From contig JAJYDH010000172.1 of NCBI GenBank assembly GCA_021777685.1, forward strand, positions 1 to 11,462: DNA of 11,462 nucleotides. The letters are read 5' to 3'. Under the pieces are notes generated by a model. That model searched no databases, was not told where the DNA came from, and saw nothing but the letters and a program-made list of their open reading frames with translations. This DNA is from Planctomycetota bacterium (GTDB lineage: Bacteria; Planctomycetota; Planctomycetia; Isosphaerales; Isosphaeraceae). Below are positions 5,588 to 11,462 of the stretch, one piece after another. A program made the translations under genes and the position numbers. Position 1 is the stretch's first letter, and every line of letters starts with the position of its first letter.

Positions 5588-7909
5588 TCACCGCCCCTTC
5601 GGCCTGGCGGCGGCGGGCCAGGAGACCCTGGCGTAGTAGAGCTGCTGGCGGTCGCCCCGGAAGCGGAGGTCTTCGAGCATCGGGGCGAATTCGAGGGGGA
5701 CCATCGCCTTGACGACGGCCTTCTCGTTGACGCGGACCTCGACCTTCCGCTTGAAGTCGATCAGCCTGGGGCTGAGCCAGACGTCCAGGCGGTTGATGCC
5801 GGAGACGGTCAGGTTGATCAGGTTGCCCTGGGTGCTGGAGCGCATCTTGATGGTGGCGGGGCGGAGGTTCTTGCCGAGGACGTCGGCGGCCTCGGGCGAG
5901 GTGGTCCGGCCCGGGGCGATCTCGCGGACGACGACGCCGAAGAAGCGGTCGTCCCCCTCGCGGGCGACGGCGGCCTCGAACGACTTCGGGTAGGGGTCGC
6001 GGCGGCGGCGGTCCATCCAGTCGAAGAAGGTGGGGACCTCCTCGGGCAGCTCCTCCAGGCCGCGCTTGATGTAATCGACGTAGGTGACGTCCTGGACGTC
6101 CTGGATCATCGGCTTGACGTACTGGTCGAAGACGACCTCGCGGGCGGCGGGGGCCTGCTCGCCGAGGGCGATGTACATGGGGACCTTGTCGGACTGGGGC
6201 TTGTACTTGTAGGCGTACTTGGCGGGGAAGCCGGAGATCGAGACGACTCCGGCGAAGAGGTCGGGGTGGGCCAGGCCGAAGTCCCAGGCCATGTTGGCCC
6301 CTTCGAGCTGGCCGGCGAGGTACACGCGGTCGGAGTCGATCGCGTACCGCTTGCGGGCGTCGCGGAGCGACAGCTCGACGGCGGCGTGCTCGTCGGTCGA
6401 GTAGTGGTACGCCTGCCCTTTGCCGGGGAGGTTGTACTCGGGGGCGATGACGATGTAGCCCCGGCGCGCGGCCTCGGCGGCCAGCCATTCGGTCGCGGCC
6501 TTCGGCCCGTGGCCGTCGTGGAGGGCGACGACGGCGGGATAGTCCCGCGAGGGGTGGTACTCCGGCGGCAGGAGCGCGGCGTATTCGGTGGGGACCGGGT
6601 TCTCGTCCTCGACGACCCGGTGGATCGTGGCGAATCCGGGCTTCTCGTGCGAGGGGTCGGGGTCTCGGAGCGGCGGGTCCATCCGGACGACGATCCGGGC
6701 GACCTTCTCCAGTTCCAGCCCCTCCACCTTCTGGAGGTCGTCCAGGAGCGAGGCGCGGGCGGCCTCGTCCTTCGAGGCCAGGTAGTCGCGGAGGATCGAC
6801 CGGGCTCGCCAGAGTTCGCCGGCCAGGTGCGGGGAGTCGACCGCCGCGTCGGGGCCGACGACCCACCCCGACATCGCCAGGGCGAACCGGGCCTCGGGCG
6901 ACGCGGAGGCGTCGGCCTTCGCCAGCGCGTCGAGCCGGGGCCGGGCGGCGTCGGGGGCCTTGGCGAGCACTTCGAGGACCTCGGCCAGCCGTCCCTTCCA
7001 CGCCTTCTGGTCGGCCTCGGACAGCCTGTCGGACAGGTCGCGGAGCGAGTCGCCGAGCAGCCGGTCGACGACGGCCTGGTCGTCGTCCTTGCGGAGCTGG
7101 GCCCGGACGTCGTCGAGGATGACCCGGGGCAGCCCCTCCGCCGGGATCGAGCGGAGCCGGGCGCGGACCTCGGACGGCTGGAGCGACTTCCGGCGGACGG
7201 CGACCTCGTTCAGGGCCTCGAACGCCTCCGACTCCCGGACCAGCCGCCGGGTGTCCTCCATCGACTCCTTGAGGTTCTTGTCGTCGGGGAAGTCCTTGAG
7301 GACGCCGTCGATGGCCGCCAGCGCCTCGGCGTACCAGCGGGCCTGGATCAGCCAGCGGACGATCTTGAGCCGCTCGTCCAGGATCGTCCGGTCGACCCGG
7401 GCGAGCATCCCGAGGATGACCTCGCGGGGGATCTGGCTGGTGGCGATCTGCCCCTGCCAGAAGCCGTCGATCCCGCGAAACTCGACCATGTACGGCCGCA
7501 TGACGTGGATCGCCTGCTGCATCGTCACCGTCTTCTGGCGGTTGTTGACGTAGCTGAACATCCGCCGCCCCTTGGAGTCCCAGGGGGTCGCCCGGATGTT
7601 GACGGCGGCCGGCGGCATGACGCCGGCGTGGACCTCCAGCGGCTGGTAGATCTTGAACCCTTCCATCTGCGAGAACCCGGGGTCGGATTCAATCTTGCCG
7701 ATCTTCGAGTTGTAGAAGATCGTCCGCTTGAGGTTGTCGCTGACGAAGACCAGGGTGTTGTCCTTGTCGACGGCCCCGTGGTAGACGGTGCCGTCCTTGA
7801 GGAGCACCGAGTCGCCCCGGGCGACGAGGGCCGGGCCGAGGGCGGCGAGGATCGCCGAGGTCGCGACGAGGGCGGCCGGGATGGGCCGGGAACGGGCTGC
7901 GCGGTCCAT
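5588..7909 (-). CDS. Large secreted protein with degenerate alpha/beta-hydrolase domain
   Basis: 773 residues from the ATG at 7909. AAGGA lies 8 nt upstream, and this start gives a clean signal peptide (A-A-R-S-R-P-I-P then a hydrophobic run to about 31). An ATG at 8020 would bury the signal peptide behind 37 residues. After export come an N-terminal part (about 33-170; V-L-L-K-D-G-T-V-Y-H-G-A-V-D-K-D-N), a helical part (about 172-410), and an alpha/beta-hydrolase domain (about 440-640) with Y-P-A-V-V-A-L-H-D-G-H-G as oxyanion strand and D-S-D-R-V-Y-L-A-G-Q-L535-E-G-A-N-M-A at the nucleophile elbow. The elbow reads GQLEG, not GxSxG, so the serine is replaced by Leu. The usual Asp and His sites are also not apparent. 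The C-terminal domain (about 692-764; N-L-I-N-L-T-V-S-G-I-N-R-L-D-V-W-L-S) looks like a beta-sandwich. Probably a non-enzymatic periplasmic or surface protein. Confidence 0.75.
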   Translation of the reverse strand: MDRAARSRPIPAALVATSAILAALGPALVARGDSVLLKDGTVYHGAVDKDNTLVFVSDNLKRTIFYNSKIGKIESDPGFSQMEGFKIYQPLEVHAGVMPPAAVNIRATPWDSKGRRMFSYVNNRQKTVTMQQAIHVMRPYMVEFRGIDGFWQGQIATSQIPREVILGMLARVDRTILDERLKIVRWLIQARWYAEALAAIDGVLKDFPDDKNLKESMEDTRRLVRESEAFEALNEVAVRRKSLQPSEVRARLRSIPAEGLPRVILDDVRAQLRKDDDQAVVDRLLGDSLRDLSDRLSEADQKAWKGRLAEVLEVLAKAPDAARPRLDALAKADASASPEARFALAMSGWVVGPDAAVDSPHLAGELWRARSILRDYLASKDEAARASLLDDLQKVEGLELEKVARIVVRMDPPLRDPDPSHEKPGFATIHRVVEDENPVPTEYAALLPPEYHPSRDYPAVVALHDGHGPKAATEWLAAEAARRGYIVIAPEYNLPGKGQAYHYSTDEHAAVELSLRDARKRYAIDSDRVYLAGQLEGANMAWDFGLAHPDLFAGVVSISGFPAKYAYKYKPQSDKVPMYIALGEQAPAAREVVFDQYVKPMIQDVQDVTYVDYIKRGLEELPEEVPTFFDWMDRRRRDPYPKSFEAAVAREGDDRFFGVVVREIAPGRTTSPEAADVLGKNLRPATIKMRSSTQGNLINLTVSGINRLDVWLSPRLIDFKRKVEVRVNEKAVVKAMVPLEFAPMLEDLRFRGDRQQLYYARVSWPAAARPKGR

Positions 7910-7982
7910 TCGGGGAGTCCTTGCGCCGGGATCAGGTCCGTCGATCGCCGAGTCCGCCGATCCGGGGGAGGCGCCCCGGTCG

Positions 7983-7998
7983 CACAACCTCCATTGTG
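7983..7998. promoter_or_regulatory. Dyad in the divergent intergenic region, possible operator
   Basis: CACAA-N6-TTGTG (7983-7987 and 7994-7998) is a perfect 5+5 bp dyad in the 216-bp gap between the divergent starts at 7909 and 8126. Its position suits a shared operator, but the arms are short and no cognate regulator is indicated. Confidence 0.25.
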
Positions 7999-8125
7999 AC
8001 ACCCCCTCCGGCCCGGTCAAGCGAGGCCGGGGCTTCGCGGCCCCTGGCCGGTCGGCGGCGGTTCGCTTACGCTGGTGGGGCGGCCGGTCGGTCGGCCGAG
8101 GGGGCCTGGAGGGGAGACGTTCGGG

Positions 8126-8701
8126 ATGGCCGAGTTGTTCAAATTCCGCTGCTACGGGTGCGAGAAGCTGATCGGGGCCCCCCCCTCGAAGTTCGGCAAG
8201 GTCGTGAACTGCCCGCGCTGCGGGGTCGAGCTGATCGTCCCCTCGCCCGGGGCCGAGGGGGAGGCGACCGACGAGCCGGCGGCCGACGCCGACCCCGACG
8301 CCTTCCGCCCCGAGGCCCTGGGGCTGGACCTCCAGCCCGGGCGGATCGCCCGGCCCGACGCACCCTCGGCGAAGCCCCCGGGGCCGGGCGAGCCGGACCC
8401 GGTCGCCTTCCTGGAGCTGGTCGCCACGGCCCCGGAGGCCGTCGAGGCACCCGTCTCGGACGAACCCGCCGCCGACGGGAACGAACCCACCGAAACGGCC
8501 GTTTTGCCGGAGCCCGGCGAGGAGCCGCTGGTCCCCAGGAGGCGCGGCGGGCGGCGGATTCGCTCGAACGAAGCCAGCTCACGCGCCCGAGACGTCGTTT
8601 TGCCCCGGACGGCGGCCGTCGCCTGGGCCCTGTCCGGGCTCCTCGGCCTGGCGTTCGCCTTCGCGGCGGGCCTGCTGATCGGCCATTTCCTCTGGAGGTA
8701 G
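8126..8701 (+). CDS. Zinc-ribbon protein with C-terminal membrane anchor
   Basis: 191 residues. The ATG at 8126 follows GGAGGGGA by about 10 nt and starts directly before the zinc ribbon. The ribbon reads F-R-C9-Y-G-C12 ... V-V-N-C29-P-R-C32-G, two C-x2-C knuckles 16 residues apart, with K-F-G-K-V-V-N-C-P-R-C typical of planctomycete zinc-ribbon N-termini. The middle (about 38-160) is a low-complexity stretch rich in Pro, Ala, Glu and Asp, ending in a basic cluster P-R-R-R-G-G-R-R-I-R-S. One hydrophobic helix (about 162-188) is followed by a short tail ending in L-W-R. The likely topology is a cytosolic zinc ribbon tethered to the membrane by a tail anchor. No signal peptide is present. It is divergent from the large secreted protein. 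The role is unknown; zinc ribbons of this kind may bind protein or nucleic acid (inference). Confidence 0.75.
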   Translation: MAELFKFRCYGCEKLIGAPPSKFGKVVNCPRCGVELIVPSPGAEGEATDEPAADADPDAFRPEALGLDLQPGRIARPDAPSAKPPGPGEPDPVAFLELVATAPEAVEAPVSDEPAADGNEPTETAVLPEPGEEPLVPRRRGGRRIRSNEASSRARDVVLPRTAAVAWALSGLLGLAFAFAAGLLIGHFLWR

Positions 8702-9017
8702 CCGATCGGCGGGGAAATCGGAGGTTCGGCTCGCACCGCGATCGGCGACCTTTCTTCCTCACGTCTCCCACAGGGGGAGAGGGAGTCAGAATCCGCTCCG
8801 GACGAAAATCGAAAAAGTGTCGGTCGGTCAGTCCTTGCGGGGGAGGGTTGGGGCGGGGGGTAGCATCGCACCACGAGGCAGCTCTGAATGACCCTGGCGT
8901 TTTCCGGAGACTCCTCGCCGAGATCTGCTCCGTTCGATATGATGGGTTGAAACCCTACCCGCGAGGTGCGGTCGGACCGAGGCCCTCGCCCCGCCCTGGA
9001 CGCCTCAGGCTCTCCCC
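8702..9017. other. Intergenic stretch with decayed GC-rich repeats, no gene seen
   Basis: 316 bp between the zinc-ribbon gene and the PSCyt1/DUF1549/DUF1553 gene. I see no convincing coding region. It holds TCTCCC at 8764-8769 pairing with GGGAGA at 8775-8780 (6-bp stem, 5-nt loop). It also holds a G-rich patch at 8833-8860 reading CCTTGCGGGGGAGGGTTGG and continuing. The two resemble opposite-facing decayed copies of the common bacterial intergenic 'CTCTCCC...GGGAGAGGG' repeats. A short dyad GGGTT-GA-AACCC-like patch lies at about 8945-8956. No clear promoter is seen. Confidence 0.45.
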
Positions 9018-11420
9018 ATGCGAATGGCCCCCGCCTGTCTGATCGGACTGGGCTTGCTGCCCGGCGTGGCGCTCGCCGCCGGTCCGGTGGACTACGCCCG
9101 CGACGTCAAGCCGCTTTTGGCGAAACATTGCGTCTCGTGCCACGGCGACGAACGGCCCCGGGCCGGGCTCCGGCTCGACACCGCCGCGCTGGCGGTCAAG
9201 GGGGGCAAGGCCGGGCCGTCGGTCGTCCCCGGCCGGGCCGACGAGAGCCCGCTCTACCTGGCCGTCGTCGGCGAGGGCGAGGGGTCGCGGATGCCCTACA
9301 AACGCCCCCCCCTGCCCCCCGAACAGGCCCGGGTCCTCCGCGACTGGATCGACTCGGGCGCGAAGGCCCCCGCCGACGAGGTCCCCTCGACGCCCCCGGT
9401 GCACTGGGCGTTCGTCCCGCCCCGGAGGCCCGAGCCGCCCGAGGTCAAGGACGCCGGCCGGGCCCGGAACCCGATCGACCGGCTCATCCTCGCCCCGCTG
9501 GAGCGCGACGGGATCGCCCCGTCGCCCGAGGCCGACCGCGTGACGCTTCTTCGCCGGGTCTCGCTCGACCTGATCGGCCTGCCGCCGACCGTCGCGGAGG
9601 TCGACGCCTTCCTGCTCGACGACCGGCCCGACGCTTACGAGCGGGCGGTCGACCGCCTGCTCGCCTCGCCCCACTTCGGCGAGCGCTGGGCTCGGCCCTG
9701 GCTCGACCTCGCCCGCTACGCCGACTCGAACGGCTACAGCATCGACGGCCCCCGGTCGATCTGGAAATATCGCGACTGGGTCATCGACGCTTTGAATCAA
9801 GACATGCCGTTCGACGAGTTCGCCGTCGAGCAGCTCGCCGGCGACCTCCTGCCCGACGCGACGCTCGACCAGAAGGTCGCCACCGGGTTCCACCGGAACA
9901 CGCCGATCAACCAGGAAGGGGGGATCGACCCCGAGCAGTTCCGGGTCGAGTCGATCATCGACCGCGTGAACACCACGGGCACCGCGTTCCTCGGCCTGAC
10001 CGTCGGCTGCTGCCAGTGCCACGACCACAAGTATGACCCGATCTCCCAGCGCGAGTATTTCCGGCTCTTCGCCTTCTTCAACAACGTCGACGAGCCGGAC
10101 CTGACCCTCGCCTCGCCCGAGGAGATCGCCCGCCAGGAGAAGGTCGAGGCCGAGATCCGCGACCATCTCGACGGGGTCCGCAAGAAGGACGTCAAGCTCG
10201 TCGAGGCGCAACGGGCCTGGGAGGACGGCCTGGACATGGCCGCCCGTCAGAAGCAGTCGGAGGCGTTCCGGGACGTCATGAGCACCCTGTTCGACGAGCG
10301 GGACGAGTCGCAGAAGCGGATCGCCTTCGAAGCCTTCGTCGACCAGGCCCCGGCGGCCAGATCGGTCCGCCAGGCCGTCGCGAAGATCCGGAAGGCCGCG
10401 CCGAAGGCCGTCACCACGATGGTCGTCCGCGAGCGGGCGAGGCCCCGCGAGACGAGGATCTTCATCAAGGGCGACTTCACCCGCCCCGGCGATCTCGTCG
10501 GGCCGGGCGTGCCGAAGGCCCTGCCGCCGCTGGGCTCGACCTCGGGGACGCCTAACCGGCTCGACCTGGCCCGATGGATCGCCTCACGCGAGAACCCCTT
10601 GACGGCGAGGGTCGCGGTCAACCGGATCTGGCAGGAGTATTTCGGACGGGGGCTGGTCGAGACCGAGAACGACCTCGGCACCCAGGGGAGCCCGCCGAGC
10701 CACCCCGAGTTGCTCGACTGGCTCGCCCGCGAGTTCGCCGACGGAGGCTGGAAGGTCAAGGCCATGCACCGGCTGATCGTCACGTCGGCGACCTACCGCC
10801 AGGCTTCGAGGACGGGCCCCGACCTCGCCCGGCTCGACCCGGAGAACCGCCGGCTGGCCAGGCAGTCGCGGCTGCGGCTGGAGGCCGAGTTGATCAGAGA
10901 TTCGGCGCTGTCGGCGAGCGGGTTGCTGTCCCCCACGGTCGGCGGCCCGAGCGTCTTCCCGCTCCAGCCCGCCGGGGTGATGACGCTGGGCCAGATCAAG
11001 CGGGACTGGGCCCCGAGCGCCGGCGCCGATCGCTACCGGCGCGGCCTCTACACCTACTTCTGGCGGGCGACGCCCCACCCTGCCCTGGTCGTCTTCGACG
11101 CCCCCGACGCCACGAGGGCCTGCACCCGCCGGATGCGGTCGAACACCCCGCTCCAGGCGCTCACGTTGCTCAACGACCCGGCCTATTTCGAGTTCGCCAA
11201 AGCTTTGGGAGGGCGGGTTATCAAGGATGCGCCCGCCGACGATCCGGCCCGGCTGGACTACGCATTCCGCCTGGTGATGGCGAGGCACCCGACCGATGGC
11301 GAGGCGCACCGGCTGGCCTCCCTGCTCGACGACGCCCGCAAGTCCGACCCCGAGCCCGAGGCGTGGACGACCGTGGCCAGGGTCCTGCTCAACCTGGACG
11401 AGTTCATCACGCGAGAATAG
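9018..11420 (+). CDS. PSCyt1/DUF1549/DUF1553 planctomycete cytochrome-type protein
   Basis: 800 residues, complete. The signal peptide is M-R-M-A-P-A-C-L-I-G-L-G-L-L-P-G-V-A-L-A-A, so the protein is exported. The PSCyt1 haem domain (about 24-115) has C38-V-S-C41-H42 with S-R-M92-P-Y-K as possible distal ligand. DUF1549 (about 150-358) has L-R-R-V-S-L-D-L-I-G-L-P-P and F-G-E-R-W-A-R-P-W-L-D-L-A-R-Y-A-D-S-N-G. It contains a second CxxCH, C331-C-Q-C334-H335-D-H-K-Y-D-P-I, usual for the family. A linker (about 365-470) is predicted coiled coil. DUF1553 (about 512-775) has N-P-L-T-A-R-V-A-V-N-R-I-W, Y-F-G-R-G-L-V and S-N-T-P-L-Q-A-L-T-L-L-N-D. Many relatives are about 1000 residues and carry a LamG/concanavalin-like insert; this one has none. 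Such genes are usually followed by a DUF1501 gene. A periplasmic redox role is inferred from the haem motifs; substrate unknown. An ATG at 9024 is an alternative start. Confidence 0.92.
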   Translation: MRMAPACLIGLGLLPGVALAAGPVDYARDVKPLLAKHCVSCHGDERPRAGLRLDTAALAVKGGKAGPSVVPGRADESPLYLAVVGEGEGSRMPYKRPPLPPEQARVLRDWIDSGAKAPADEVPSTPPVHWAFVPPRRPEPPEVKDAGRARNPIDRLILAPLERDGIAPSPEADRVTLLRRVSLDLIGLPPTVAEVDAFLLDDRPDAYERAVDRLLASPHFGERWARPWLDLARYADSNGYSIDGPRSIWKYRDWVIDALNQDMPFDEFAVEQLAGDLLPDATLDQKVATGFHRNTPINQEGGIDPEQFRVESIIDRVNTTGTAFLGLTVGCCQCHDHKYDPISQREYFRLFAFFNNVDEPDLTLASPEEIARQEKVEAEIRDHLDGVRKKDVKLVEAQRAWEDGLDMAARQKQSEAFRDVMSTLFDERDESQKRIAFEAFVDQAPAARSVRQAVAKIRKAAPKAVTTMVVRERARPRETRIFIKGDFTRPGDLVGPGVPKALPPLGSTSGTPNRLDLARWIASRENPLTARVAVNRIWQEYFGRGLVETENDLGTQGSPPSHPELLDWLAREFADGGWKVKAMHRLIVTSATYRQASRTGPDLARLDPENRRLARQSRLRLEAELIRDSALSASGLLSPTVGGPSVFPLQPAGVMTLGQIKRDWAPSAGADRYRRGLYTYFWRATPHPALVVFDAPDATRACTRRMRSNTPLQALTLLNDPAYFEFAKALGGRVIKDAPADDPARLDYAFRLVMARHPTDGEAHRLASLLDDARKSDPEPEAWTTVARVLLNLDEFITRE

Positions 11421-11434
11421 TTTCCAGGATATTA

Positions 11435-11462
11435 ATGCGTGGGGTGGGTCGAGCCTCGGGCG
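11435..11462 (+). CDS. Possible start of the next gene (cut by window edge)
   Basis: An ATG at 11435 lies 5-6 nt after AGGA (11426-11429) and 14 nt after the stop of the PSCyt1/DUF1549/DUF1553 gene. Only nine codons are visible (M-R-G-V-G-R-A-S-G), so identity cannot be seen. A DUF1501 gene commonly follows this family, which makes this a plausible but unproven start. Confidence 0.25.

Noticed and set aside
5024..7999. Very long plus-strand open frame (991 codons) opposite the pseudo-hydrolase
   Set aside because: It lies antisense to a gene with a signal peptide, domains and a ribosome-binding site. The composition (Gly, Asp, Val, Arg and Pro repeats) is that of a GC-rich shadow frame, and it runs through the palindromic element.
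5588..8020. Longer start at 8020 for the secreted protein
   Set aside because: It would place 37 extra residues before a clean signal peptide, and the ATG at 7909 has a good ribosome-binding site.
8955..10211. Minus-strand open frame opposite the PSCyt1/DUF1549 gene
   Set aside because: Shadow of a strongly recognised family on the plus strand, with no motifs of its own.

Overview
The window looks like chromosomal DNA from a planctomycete, most likely near the Isosphaeraceae (inference). The DNA is very GC-rich. The clearest marker is a PSCyt1/DUF1549/DUF1553 cytochrome-type protein, a family greatly expanded in Planctomycetes. Genes are widely spaced, and several encode secreted or membrane proteins of unknown function. 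No rRNA, tRNA, CRISPR array, transposase or phage gene was seen.

Left part (1-3597, + strand). The tail of an alpha/beta hydrolase runs in from outside the window. It overlaps by 32 nt a compact two-step phosphotransferase of the rifampicin phosphotransferase/PEP-synthase type (RPH-like), which has an ATP-grasp domain at the N-terminus and a phosphohistidine swivel domain at the C-terminus. Next come a small helix-turn-helix protein, probably started at a GTG with a good ribosome-binding site, and a LEA-like/DUF2171 protein with six 11-residue repeats. A strong 13-bp hairpin ends this side and separates it from the convergent minus-strand genes.

Middle part (3694-7909, - strand). In reading order these are: a large secreted protein with an alpha/beta-hydrolase fold that has lost its nucleophile; a DUF4365-like gene whose 3' end runs into a repeat; the repeat itself, a nested palindrome of four GGGAGC-type hairpins resembling a REP/BIME element; a signal-peptide protein with two C-terminal membrane helices; and a small membrane protein with a PLDc_N-like segment.

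Right part (8126-11462, + strand). A zinc-ribbon protein with a C-terminal membrane anchor diverges from the large secreted protein. A 316-bp intergenic stretch with decayed GC-rich repeats follows, then the complete 800-residue PSCyt1/DUF1549/DUF1553 protein. The first codons of a possible next gene lie at the edge.

No multi-gene defence or biosynthetic system is evident. The most notable points are the repeat forming the end of the DUF4365-like gene, the apparent pseudo-hydrolase, the compact RPH-like enzyme with translational coupling to a hydrolase, and the LEA/DUF2171 fusion.
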